64,000 nucleotides of DNA. It comes from Falciphora oryzae (lineage: Eukaryota > Ascomycota > Sordariomycetes > Magnaporthales > Magnaporthaceae). Where the stretch lies: NCBI GenBank assembly GCA_000733355.1, contig JNVV01000036.1, forward strand, positions 370,528 through 434,527, given 5' to 3'. The position numbers and the translations under genes are program-made. The notes below the pieces were generated by a model, which saw nothing but the letters and a program-made list of their open reading frames with translations, was not told the origin of the DNA and searched no databases. Shown piece by piece: positions 44,107-55,313 of the stretch (the stretch's first letter is position 1; the number at the start of each line of letters is the position of its first letter).

Positions 44107-44806
44107 GTAGGGCTGGTCAGATCTCTGTTGTCGACTTGTTACAATGAATAATTCAAGGACGCGGCAAAGCTATGAAGTATCTGGATAGACAGGGCAGGTC
44201 GGGGGCTTGGAAATACGGGAACTGGCTGTCTTTGTTGGGATTGGAGTCGGGATAGACGGATTTGGCAAAGCAAGATGGTGGGTTGTAATGACATTCCCTT
44301 CGCTGGCGTCGGCAAGTTTTGTAGGGTTTCTAATACTGCAATATTAATAGGGTTGTTCCCTTTCCCCTCACTGCTCCCTCAGGGTCCCATTGTGACGACG
44401 TTAGGTATTTATCCAGGTGGAGGCGCCTGCCGGTCATGTTGGGGTTCCGGTCTCCGGTTGGACCTGGGCCTCGTGCACAGAACCAGGTTTGCATACGCCG
44501 CTAACACGTCCGAGCTTTTGCCCGTATTCAGCCGCTGCCCCTGACGAGAATTGCCGGCATGCGCGTCCTACGTCAGCACTGTAGCATGCAAGGCCCATGG
44601 CAAGCCCGTTGCGACGATACGACGACCAGGCAGCACGTACAAAAGACAAGAGACGAAGAAACTCCCCCGTTCCACCCTACGTGTGTCTGCTTCCTCCTAT
44701 CTTCCTGTTGTCGTCAGCCCTGTGGACGGGGTCCTGCCCTGTGTGTGTGTGTGTGTGCGTGTATGACAAACGCAGTAGGAACGGACGCAGCAGACCGACG
44801 GCCACG
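44107..44806. other. Intergenic region
   Basis: 700 bp between two plus-strand genes, with a (TG)n run at about 44741-44757 just before the next start. No gene seen. Confidence 0.5.
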
Positions 44807-46107
44807 ATGGGCACATCAGTAGCCGGGCTCTTTCTTTTCCTGCCCGTCGTCGTCCTCGGCGCAGTGCACCACATGTACGTGGGCAACCTCAGCCCGCCCG
44901 CGCGAGCGTACTCGCTCCGGTTCGACGACGTGAGCCACGAGCTGTCCATGGTCAAGAACATCACCGCCTTTGCGCCCCATGCCTGGATTTCCTTCAATGT
45001 ACGGAAGACGATGCACTCGCGCCGCTCCATTCGTCCATACTGACCAGGTTTCATGGAGCCCAGCATGACAAGAGCTACCTGTACGGGGTCTCCCTCCAGG
45101 ACCCGCGGGTCTCCAGCTACGAAGTGCGGGAGAACGGCACCGACCTCGCTCTCAGCGGGACGCTGGCCTTTGACGGCAGCTGCGCCGGAAAGACGTCCGC
45201 CTTTGTGCAGGCCAGCAAGCTGCCCCCTTACCGCGTCTACACGGGCGCATGGCCCGGCCCGGAGGCCTGCGGCGCCGCGCTACGGGTCAACTCGTCGGGC
45301 GGTACGGGCGTCGTCACCCACAGCACGCAGTCGTGGCGCTACCTCACGGCCTCGGGCATCCACGGCCTGGCCTTTGGCGGGCGCGGCGATGAGCTGATCT
45401 ACTCGGCCGACCTCAACGGCGACTCGGTCTGGACGCACAAGGTGGACGGGCCCTCGGGGATCGTGACGGAGTTGGGGAGGCTGCCAGTGGCGAACGGGTC
45501 GCACCCGCGCCACTTGACTGCTCACCCGAACGGGACGTATCTTTATGTGCTGATGGAGGCGGCCAATCGGCTGGTGTCGTACTCTCTGGATGCTAAGACT
45601 GGAGTGCCGGCTGCCGAGGAGTCGTCCTACTACCTGCTGCCCCAGAGTGAGAGCCCCGTTTGAAAAGTGACTACATGCACAAGGAGAGATCCTCGGCTGA
45701 CTGTCCCTCGTCCAGATATCACACAGACGGACCGACAGTACTGGTCGGCCGAGGTGATGCTGTCGAACAATGCGCGGTTCTTGTGGGCAACGGCGCGGGC
45801 GTGGATTGACACGACCAACTACGGCTACGTTAACGGCTTCCTGCTGGACGACGAGGGTAGGATCCGCAAGCACATGTTCCAGGAAAAGACGACGACGACG
45901 GGCGGCTACGCCAACGCCATCAGCCCGGCGCCGCTCGGGGACGAGTGGGCGGCCATGACGGACGTGCCGAGGGGCTACGTGCAGATGTGGCGGATGACCG
46001 GGCGCAACGAGACGGAGCTGGGGGTTGAGTACACGGGGGCTGAGGCTGTTGCGAAAGTGGACATTGCTGATGGGGGATGCTGTGCCAATGTGGTTTGGTA
46101 CGACTGA
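44807..46107 (+). CDS. Secreted lactonase-like seven-bladed beta-propeller protein (CMLE/6-phosphogluconolactonase fold)
   Basis: Exons 44807-44998, 45064-45646 and 45716-46107 join in phase into 388 aa. The N-terminus is a signal peptide (VAGLFLFLPVVVLGA) followed by HHMYVGNLSPPARAYSL, the first propeller strand typical of fungal carboxy-cis,cis-muconate cyclase. Repeated propeller blocks follow, including GIHGLAFGGRGDELIYSADL and SHPRHLTAHPNGTYLYVLME. The C-terminus is ANVVWYD. Fungal muconate lactonising enzymes (aromatic catabolism) share this fold, but the secreted paralogues have no assigned substrate. Intron 1 uses a CCCAG acceptor at 45063, because splicing at the earlier CAG gives an immediate stop. 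Confidence 0.87.
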
Positions 46108-46353
46108 GGAAGAAGCGAGGAGTTCTGTTTCCGTCTCCTCTTTGAGCTGCGAGGCAGTGAAATAGGAGCATCTGTTCAACTATTTGCAGTGGTAGGATCT
46201 TCGCTGACAAGTTAGGGGCTACTCAGGGGCTATTCATGGGTCCGTGTCCAAGCAAGTGCAGGCAAGACTCGAGGTCTTTGAGACTTCTGCCATGTGCCCT
46301 GAGGCTGCCATGTGTCTTGAGACGACCAGAGAACACGGGTGAATCCTCGTGAT

Positions 46354-48156
46354 CAGATCGCGTCCACCTCCTTGTTCTCCAGAACCCCGTCGGTCTTGTC
46401 GGCCCCAGAGGACCCCGCGTCGGCCTGTAGCATGGCAGTAAGCCCGATCTCCCGGTTGATCTCCTCCATCCGCCCAAAGTCAGCCTGCGCAGTGCCTTCG
46501 GAGCCAAAAACGATGTCCTGGCGGGTGTCGAGAAGTTAAAGATTGTAGTTGCTCTGGTTGTGAGATATACGGAAGGAAAACAAACCATCTCTTCCAAAGA
46601 GAGTCGCTTCGTCTCGGGGAAAAAGAACCGGATAAAAGTGGCTCCGAGGAACGTGAGGCAACCGAACAGGATGTATGTCCCGTAGGTGATTCCGACCAGC
46701 ATCTCAGGGGTGACTTGGCCAACACTGTTTGGAATTCGTTAGCAGACGGAAGTGAGAATGGAAGTCTCGGGCTATTGAACCATACATGAAGTTGTTCCTG
46801 GGGGAAGCAGGCACTTGTTAGTCACGTCGATCCACAGGCCACACTTCCGCTATAATGATCCAAGCACACGGGCCCCAGGAATCTGGCCACACGGAGAAGT
46901 CAGTACTGAACGGGAATCACATCCAATGCTGAAGTTCTCACATCCAAAGTGCACCACAAACAGCCACACCATGACCACGGCGGCCCAGCCAGCAGCTGAC
47001 TCTTCACCAAACCGGCCGATATTTTTGGCGAGGATCACGGAGATGATGATGTGACAAGCGCCCATGTCCAAGGCTCCAACCCCCAGGACTGGCTTTCCGC
47101 CGAGCCGGTCAATCCAGAGGACGGCAGGGATGGTTGCAACAAACATGACAACGCCTACCACGCCCGTGGCCAAAAGGCTGGTATCCGCCCCGCTCAGCCC
47201 AAGCTAGTTGAAGATCTGGGGAGCATAGTAGAGGACCTGCAGCTTCGTTAGCGTATGTCCTCCAGCCTCCCATGGCGCCGGCGAAGCTCACCGCGTTGAT
47301 GCCAGTCCACTGCTGGAAGAACATGGTCACCGTCGCCGCAAGCACCCTGCGGAACATAGGCTTCGACCGGAACAGAGCCTTAATAGCCACAACTGGAGCT
47401 CAAAACGTTCCAAGCTGTTTGGGCCTGCAGGCGAGGGAAGTGCTCGGCGATGCTGCGTTTCTCAAACAAAGATTGGGCTTTGATCTCGAGAAACTCCAGC
47501 TCGGTCAGCTCATGGTCGGGGGGCAGGTTGCGGAGATTCGCCGCGATAGCTCGGGCTTCGGCCTCCCGGTCATGGTGTACCAGCCAGCGAGGCGAAAAAG
47601 GCATCCAGATCATGCCGACAAGGAGAACCAAGGCAGGGCCGAGCTGGGGGCAGATGGGGACCAGCCAGGCGGCGTCGGGCTGCGAGTCGCCGTTATAGAT
47701 GAAGTTGCAGCCGTAGTCTATCCAGAAGCTTATCACGATGCCAAACGTAATGGCGAGCTGCTGCAGGGCCACGAGGGCGCCACGGACCTCGCTGGGAGGG
47801 AGTTGGCTGCCTGGCTGCCTGCTTGGGGGTGTGGGGAAGACGGGGGGCGCTCACGGAGGGGCGCACTCGGAATTGTATAGAGGTACAATCATGGACGGGC
47901 TGCCCACGCCCATGCCCGTGATGAAGCGGCCAGTCAGGATGGCGTTGTGCCCGGTGGTGATGGAACTGGCCTGGACCACCACGCCCAGGATGGAGGCGCT
48001 CGTCGCGGTGGGGGGCCCGTACTTGCGCGAGCAGACCTCGGCTGCGAAGCCCGAGAGCACCGCCCCGACCCAGGCGCCGAGCTCGAGGATGGCTGTCAGC
48101 CAGCCCTTAAGGGTCGGGTTCTCGATGTAGCCGTCCATGTCTGCAGGTTGTCGCAA
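46354..48156 (-). pseudogene. MFS hexose/sugar transporter pseudogene, 5' end lost at a transposon boundary
   Basis: Clear sugar-porter family: MDGYIENPTLKGWLTAILEL, FITGMGVGSPSMIVPLYNSE, FFQQWTGINAV, SWGPCAWIIIAEVWP, PETKRLSLEEM and a C-terminal tail ending KEVDAI. Lesions: (1) the first helix and N-terminus are missing, with similarity stopping just before transposon DNA near 48180; (2) after LQAQTAWNV two 1-nt losses (47375-47400) break the frame before VAIKALFRSKPMFRRV; (3) about 17 codons expected between EVWP and NNFM, the PLSTRPYG-type loop, are absent near 46815. Several GT-AG introns are still recognisable. Formerly a proton-coupled sugar uptake gene; now dead. Confidence 0.82.
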
Positions 48157-48210
48157 AGGATCGAGGGGGTACCCCGGCTGTGCCGGCCGGGATCTGCATC
48201 ACCACCCTCA

Positions 48211-48261
48211 TCGGCGTCGCAGGTGCTCAACAAGCAGTTACAGAGCACTCGGCGACGCCGA
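48211..48261. repeat. Inverted repeat (hairpin) at the copia/transporter junction
   Basis: TCGGCGTCGC-A-GGTGCTC on the left is complementary to GAGCAC-T-CGGCGACGCCGA on the right around a short loop. A second hairpin, CCCGAGGGT/ACCCTCGGG, is at 48303-48325, just after the TATA-like box. Both fit an LTR leader, but their role is not known. Confidence 0.7.
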
Positions 48262-48849
48262 AAAGGGCTCTCCACTCCTACTGCGCACTCGTGTATAAAG
48301 ACCCCGAGGGTGGTAAACCCTCGGGCGCTTTCCTATTAGTTCCTTAAAGGTAGAAATCAAAACAATCCTTCTACTACATACCCTCTACTTTACAATAGTT
48401 ATAAGCCCGGCGTTTTAAACCCCTTTTCCGCATTTTAGAGGTTGCATTGCAATAGCCCCTTTTACCTCCGCTTACCTACCTTTATTAAACACACAAAAAC
48501 CTTTACCAGTGCGCGGCAAGCCCGTATAAAACACCCATTTCACGCTCACGAGTCTACCGATCACCAACGTTAAAGCTATCGCCACCTCCTTTTCGGACCT
48601 CCACTCCCAGCCCCTGTCACCAGACCCGGCGTTTCCCGAGCGCACTTTAAGACGTTCCCGTGCGTTAAAAGCACCCACTATGTTTGACAACGATATAGGA
48701 TTAATCCCTACGGGGATCCTGCGGGATAAATACCAATAGCACACATAGTTTACGGTTTTCCGGCAAAACGCTCAAATGCTCGCCGTTTGGCACAAAATCA
48801 ACCCTAACCTGCAGCCAGATACCGAGTAAACGTACTTTAACCCTCCCAC

Positions 48850-51800
48850 TTTAAAGCAAATCCAAAAGGAAGATAGGAATAATACGCTTAAAGCACACGA
48901 AATACAACTGCTCGTCTAAAAAAAGCTCACCCAAATCGAAAAAAGCTAACGCATTAAAAACTAGGATAAGGAAGGACAAAAGGCTGGAAAGCCTTATCCC
49001 GAACCAAAAAATCCGGTTTTCGCCACTTAAAATAAGCTTAACAAACGCTTTACAGATGCGCAACAAGCATAGAAAACCAGCAATAAGGCGAGCGTTTCCA
49101 ATAAACAGCTCATAGCACTTACCAAATAAGTATCTACCTTTATCGACCGCTCCGTTTTTACCGAGGCTATGCAAAAGGCGAATATTAAAAAATGGGCCTT
49201 TTTTAAAGGAACAGTTAAATGCTTGCAGCTGTTGCTCGTTCCCAATGCAACGCTTTCGAACGATTAGGTAATTACGCAGTACAATAACGCTTTTAAAAAA
49301 GCAAAAAGCACGACGGATACCTACAAATGGTTCGTAAAGTTCCGCTTCGCGTTCGGGCAAGCCCAAATCCACTAAATCCCTTAAATTATAAGTACTAACA
49401 GCGCTTTGGAGTTCCTAGATGCCGTGGAGCGCTTTTAAGCCTTTTGGGCTAAGCGCTATACCAAGGACCTTGCAATCAGTGCCAGCAACAACACTTTTAA
49501 AACCCTAGTTAATTAGTTCGGCTCACTCTAATACCGAAATTCCATCCGGAAAATCGGGGGCAAAAAGAACCCGGTTTATGCCACTTTGGGCGGAAGCTCG
49601 GCATCCCCTAACAAACATTTAAAGCAAAGGAACGGAAATTCCTAACGCAACGGAAAATTTCAAAGAAATAACGGCAAAACATACAATTGCCCGGCCAATT
49701 ACAAAAATCACTTATAAAAGCCAAAATGGTACTGGACCATACAGCACGCCTTTATAAAATCGGCAATACGCGGCAAACCCCTTACCAAATAAAAAGTTAA
49801 AGCGATTAAAAAGGAATTTAAAAAGCTACAATGGAAAGGCCTTAAAAAAACCCTGCTGGGGATTAATCGCTTCGCCAATTCCGATTAGGGGAAGCAGCAG
49901 CAAAGTTTAGGAAGCAACTAAAACCAGCCCAAATTAAGCCATATTAACGCGGCAATTTTCGAAAACATTGGTAACGCGAATGCGGTGTACTTAACGATTA
50001 GCCCGGTGCATAACGCGCACTAGTACAGCACGTTTTTGGATAATTGCGGTACAGTGCATCTAGTTAACTCCATCGATAAGCTGGACCCAGGATCCTTTAT
50101 ACCAAGCGACGGCAACGAAACCGTGGAATGCGGTACCTAAACGCTCCCGATATTAGGCAGGGGGAAGCGCACCTTTAAAGGATCGCTTTTCGGCGACAAG
50201 GACCTAATGCTTAACAACGTCGCATTTATGGATGGCTTTTATATTAATATCATTTCCGAAGCAAAGTTTATAGCTATAAGCGTATAATTTTATAGCTTAA
50301 ACTGCATTTTCCGTATGGGGCCCCTAAATTCGAGCCTTTTCGTTAGGCAATTGGAACGCAAAAACAATGTTGTTTTTTTTTAAATACAAGCACTTTTCCT
50401 CCTACAGCCGTATTTTAAAAGCATTCGAACAATTCCCCCCAAAGCTCGTAATGGCCATACGCAGTAAATACTTTCGGCGAATGCGCGACAATCCGACCTA
50501 GCGTTTTAGCATCGATTTTACCAAATTTAAAAAAATACGGCATACCTATGGCACTTACGAAGTGGACATTTAAATTAATAAACATTTAAGGCTATAGTTT
50601 GAAGCGCTCGGAACGTACGGATTAAAGGGATACGGCAAATCGAATGCGAGGATTGTGCAATAACGTATACCAAAGCGGTCATCTCTTAACGCCAAATAAA
50701 CCCGGCCCCCAGGCCCTTTTAAAAGGTTTAGCTGGACCTATTCCATTTTCCATCTAACGGAAACAAGCAAAAGGTCCTTTTACTACTAAAAAACGACTTT
50801 AGTAGCAAGCTTTAAGGGTATACAATATCCGGCAAAAGTGCTGATAAACTTACGCCTTTGCTAATCAATTGGGAAGCTTAGGTCGCCCGTTAATACGGTT
50901 TAAAGGTCGCCATTTTCCGGTATAATAACGAGCCAACCCTAATCGCGCACAAAAGGAAAACATAGTATTAAAAGTGGTGCGAATCCATAGGTATCGAGCT
51001 AAAAAACCCACCGCCGGATACTTACAAACCTAATAGCAAAATAAAGCGCGCAGGACAGGACGTTATTACTCACTCGATACACATACGGTAAAGCGCTAAC
51101 CTTCCCGAAAATCTTTGGCCGGAAGCCGTACACGCAGCCATTTAGCTCAAAAATATAAGCCTTTCGTCCTCGAAAAGGATACGTTCGCTTAATGAAGTTA
51201 TGCTCGCTTGGTTTAAAAGGTACTACCGTTATTACACCCCGGAGCTCGTTAAAGGGCTAAAAACGGATTTGCGCCTGGATTAGGACGGGATTTATGCTTA
51301 CGGCTATCGAGCTTACGTACTTAACCCGGAAAAAGCCAAAAATAACAAACGCACCGAATTTAAAATACAACCGCGCGGGCATATCGGATACCTAATGGGC
51401 TATAAGGCCTCGTATATTTATAGGATCTGGGTACCAAGCAAAGCACGTATTATAATATCCCGCAACGTGCGTTTTAATAAAGGAACCTTCTTTTTAAAAA
51501 TGGGAAAGGAGCTTCCTATCGCTTAGGAAATATACGATATGCTTTTAGCAATAAATAAGCAGAAGGAGCCTTTCCAATCCCGAAAAAAACTTGCAAATGC
51601 ATTCGGATTTTTAACGCTAGAAGTTCCGGAAGCACCTATTACCGCAACCGAGCATCCGGGTTGAAATTCGGGGGTACAAGCGCTAAAAGAGATCGTTAAC
51701 GACCAACCTCCTAAAAAGCAGGTTGTAAAACTGGCCCAAAAAGACGCGGAAAACGCCGTAAACGTGCGACATCAAACCACGCAAAAAATCCCGATTCCAA

Positions 51801-52678
51801 ATGCTTCAAAAAGCAGCTAAACAAAGGAGCTGGTACGTAATTGGGAATCAAATAATGGCTTTAATAGCGGCCCTAACAAAGTAAAGGGTAACAGCCCTAC
51901 AGGTTTAGGGGGTAAAAAGGATAAACCGCTAAAGGGGCGTTAGCGCTCGCTACCTATAACGCGCTCTCCCTTACGATATTCGGATGCGCGGAAACAACAA
52001 CCGAGCACTCCGGAGCCCGATAACGGCCCGGAAATCTGAAACACGATCGTAATTAAAACTAACAATCAACTAATTAAAAAGGATTAATAACGGCCCTTTT
52101 TACCTACGCCGCAACAATTAACGAATGTTTTACAAGCACTAGCGCAAGCACCACCTGCTCCTTAAATGCCAACCGTTTAATAATTTGCTAGGGACTTAAG
52201 GGCGGCAAAAAAACAAAAGCTAAAAAAAAAACGATCTCTAAAAAGGAAAGCCAATTAGCAAAAGAACCTTATCAATTACGTGTTCGCCACGCTACAAAGC
52301 AAAAAGCTAACGGAACAACCCTTTAAAAGGAAATCACTCAAACAGCAATGGGACGACTTTTTCTGCACGTATTTGCCTAATCACTAAAAAGCGATAACAA
52401 AAAGCTTTAAAAGCTACCGTCCCTTCCACGAAGTCGTTGCGGCCATAACTTTAAAAACGGCAAACAGGCTCAAATACCAGGCAAATAAAAGGATATACCG
52501 GGATACTTTATAAAACGTCCCCAAATCCTGGAAAAAGCTTAATAAGCACCCGTTAGAACCCCAATTCAAAAAAGCCGCCCGGGCAAAAGTGATAGGGTTT
52601 ATAAAAAAAGGCATTTAGGCTAAACTACCGCGCGCTAAAGCCCTTAACAAGGCGCTTAATATCAAATAGGTATTTGCC
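48850..52678 (+). pseudogene. Copia gag-protease-integrase region, RIP-decayed
   Basis: Reading through stops, a gag-like segment spans roughly 48.9-49.9 kb. A protease-like block (STFLDNCGTVHLVNSID) is at about 50.02 kb. An integrase core follows at 50.8-51.3 kb. The copia-specific integrase end (RGHIGYLMGYKASYIYRIW and RIIISRNVRFNKGTFF) is at 51.37-51.49 kb. The region ends at the start of the reverse transcriptase, ALNIK-stop-VFA, exactly where the fold-back element is inserted. Dozens of stop codons; non-functional. Confidence 0.78.
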
Positions 52679-52785
52679 TAACGTGGTTCATAAGCGAGTC
52701 GCGCATATAAGCGAGTCGTGCATTTTAAAATCCCATACTGGGCGCGGTTTTTTTCAACGAAATAACTCGCCCAATTTATAATTAA

Positions 52786-52801
52786 ATCTTACTAAAATTT
52801 A
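52786..52801 (+). repeat. LINE target-site duplication, left copy
   Basis: ATCTTACTAAAATTTA, matching 60532-60547 (ATCTTACCAAAATTTA) with one C/T difference. The intact right arm of the fold-back element carries the unduplicated sequence as its complement. Confidence 0.8.
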
Positions 52802-52868
52802 TATATATATATATATTCATACTACCGTTATGTCTATATAAGACCTCGGTGCCTCTACTATGTAGTAT

Positions 52869-53462
52869 TTACATGTAAAAACCCTTGAACTCGTCCTCGG
52901 GTGCGTGTCGCCCCCGCTCCGGAGCCTGGGAGTAAAAACCATGTCTGCTTTTCGTATACGATCCTACTGTATTGAACAGTGGTACCGTCTGCTTGTCTTC
53001 ATGCGATTGCTCGTAAGGGTTCCGTCGTGGAAGCGTCTTTGTGATCAGTGGAATAAAAGGAAAGTACGTAAGGGAATGAGGGTGTGTTGCGCCGGGGCAG
53101 CGTTTCGGTGCCGGGTCTCGCCTTCGTGGCGAAACGGCTGTGTTGGTACTCGTGTTATGGCGTCCTGGTGTGGCTTTTCCGCGTGAGTTGGCCCGGTTCC
53201 GCTCCGGGTCCCAACCGGGGCAGCGCCTTAGTATCGGGTCTCGCCCTCGTAGCGGAATGTTTGTGTTGGTACTCGTGTTGTGGCGCCCTGATGTGGCTTC
53301 TTCGCGTGAGTTAGCCCGGCTCTGCTCCGGGTCCCAGCCGCGGGCGGGCCCTCCGGGTCTGGCGTTTTGCTTCGTAACTTTGGGTGATTCAGCTTTTGGT
53401 AGGTGCCCGCTTCCGGGGCCGTTGCTCCGCGTGCGGTTCGGGTCCGCCTCTGTGGCTTGCAT
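52869..53462 (-). other. 197-codon open frame with a 41-residue tandem repeat in the LINE 3' region
   Basis: Same strand as the LINE. A 123-bp unit (53092-53214 and 53215-53337) is repeated, so the frame is preserved: GWDPEQSRANSREEATSGRH and GWDPERNRANSRGKATPGRH head parallel 41-aa units. It may be a small LINE-encoded protein, or the upstream control region of the plus-strand gene at 53777 that happens to be open. Unlike its surroundings it has no RIP stops. Function unknown. Confidence 0.4.
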
Positions 53463-53776
53463 CTGATCTTTCTATTGGTTGCCTCCCTCTTTTTGGATCG
53501 CGTCATTTGGGTGACTCTTTCTTGTTGCTGCGTTGTCGTGCGTTGTGGTTTCTGGTGGTGACTTCCCTTTGTTTCCCTCCGGATCCGGGTCTCCACCGGC
53601 CTTCCTTCTCCCAGCTACAAAAGGCCCTCTTTCCTTCCTTCCTCTCTCCCTCTCGCTCTCTTTTCACCACCGCTTCCGGTCCTACCCTTTTGCCCGCGCT
53701 TCCTTTTCTCCTGCCTGCATCTAAATTCCTACTCGCTCGCGCCTCGTTTCCCCTCCGTTTCCTATTCTCCTACAGC

Positions 53777-55197
53777 ATGGCTCCTAAAGATAAAGCTCCC
53801 AAATCTCCCCACGGTAGTAATGGTAGCGGTCGCGGTAGCAATCCCGGCAACGGAGCCACGGGCGGTAGCCGCGCCGCTCCCGCCGCTACAATTAGTAGCA
53901 ATGGTAGTAATGGTGGTAGCGGTGGCAGTCGTCCTCGCAATCGCCCTCCGTTTGCGGACGAAAACGACGGCAGCGGCTCGAACGACGGCGGCTCGGGCGA
54001 CGGCGTCCAAAACCCTCGTGTCAAAGCTGTGGGTGCGGCTCTACTCCGTTCCTCTCCCTATTTTGTTGCTAACTTCCTCTTTTCCTCCCAGCCCTACCGC
54101 CTATACAATTAATCGGAGTACTTGCCGGCGGTCGAAGTCCCCGACAACTGCGTCTCTTACAACGACATAGTGTATGTTTGCCGCCCCGCTATCCTTCCTA
54201 TTCCGCCTCTCTAACTTCCCAGTCCCTCGTGTAAAATGTGCGTTGGCTGTTTTCAGCGTCTCGCCAACGGCATCGACGGTGCCGGTGCTGTGCGCTAGTG
54301 CTACTACAAGGCCTGTATGTAGCGCTCCTCATCCTGCTCTTTTCCGCTCCGTTTCCGGTTTTACTGACATAGTGATTCCAGCTACCAAAGGCCTCACCTG
54401 TGTGGGCTGCACTCAGTCGCGTGGTGCCTGCGTTCAGGTTAGTCGCTCCCTTTTGGTATCCGCTCGCGATCTCGTCGCTAACGTCTCGTTCCCGTCGCGG
54501 TAGCCTCCCACTAATTCCGAGGACCAGGTTGCCGCTGTTCTTTGTGCCCACCATCGCTACATGCAGTCCCTGCCTAAAACCAGTGCGGACCGCGATGCTG
54601 CGTTTGCGGATGTCTATGCTGCTGCTAAGGTGTGTACCGCCTCTGTTCCGGGCCGCTATCTGTCCTGTCCTGACATTTCTTTTCCTTCCAAGCTCGCTAT
54701 ACCGGTTTGGAGCATGCGATCGCCGGGTATTGCCGTATTTCGAAGGATATCCTTAAGCGGTCCGGTATTCCTTCCGGCGCCGGGTTTAGCCGCTCGTTCC
54801 CTGCCAGTTTTAGGAATGCCTTCGCTACTGTGGCTGCTTTTGGTGGTTCGGGTCTGGTCCGCTCCCCCTCCGGTAACATGGTGCCCCCGGGCCAGGCCAT
54901 ATCGGGCTAGGCCGAGAGGATCGTTGCTGAGTGGAGCACGGAGAATCGCACTCGGATGGAAAAGCTGGCTCTTGAGCGGGCCAAGATACGGGTGGGTGTT
55001 TGTCTTTTCGCTTTTGCTGTCCGCTTCCAATCCGCTAACTCCACGGTATCTTTCAAGTTTCCCTTCGGCAAAACGTCACCGAGGACGTTTTCAACAAAAT
55101 ACTATCGGAATGCCGGGAGGACGTTTTTAATGAAATGAAGCGGGATATGAACGATAATGGCCTCCGTCGTCGTCCTCCTACCAACCCCCCTCAGTAA
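53777..55197 (+). pseudogene. Spliced Cys-rich gene antisense within the LINE
   Basis: Starts MAPKDKAPKSPHGSNGSGRG in good context at 53777. Multiple short GT-AG introns separate exons. Visible blocks: a Gly/Ser/Asn-rich N-terminus, CKMCVGCFQRLANGIDGAGA, TKGLTCVGCTQSRGACVQ, CAHHRYMQSLPKTSADRDAA, then LEHAIAGYCRISKDILKRSG and a helical C-terminus LRQNVTEDVFNKILSECRED, ending TNPPQ at a TAA (55195-55197). TAG stops at about 54296 and 54908 replace probable Gln codons, as expected from RIP. The Cys pattern suggests zinc binding, but I do not recognise the family. It lies 117 bp from the LINE ORF2 stop, tail to tail. Confidence 0.6.
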
Positions 55198-55313
55198 TTT
55201 CCTCGGTTCTCCCCCTGTAGCGACTCGGTTGCGTGGCGCCGGTATCTGCGTGGTTTTCTTTTCCTTTTCGCTTCTCGGGTATAGTACTTTCGTTTGCTTT
55301 TTTATGGTCTTCT

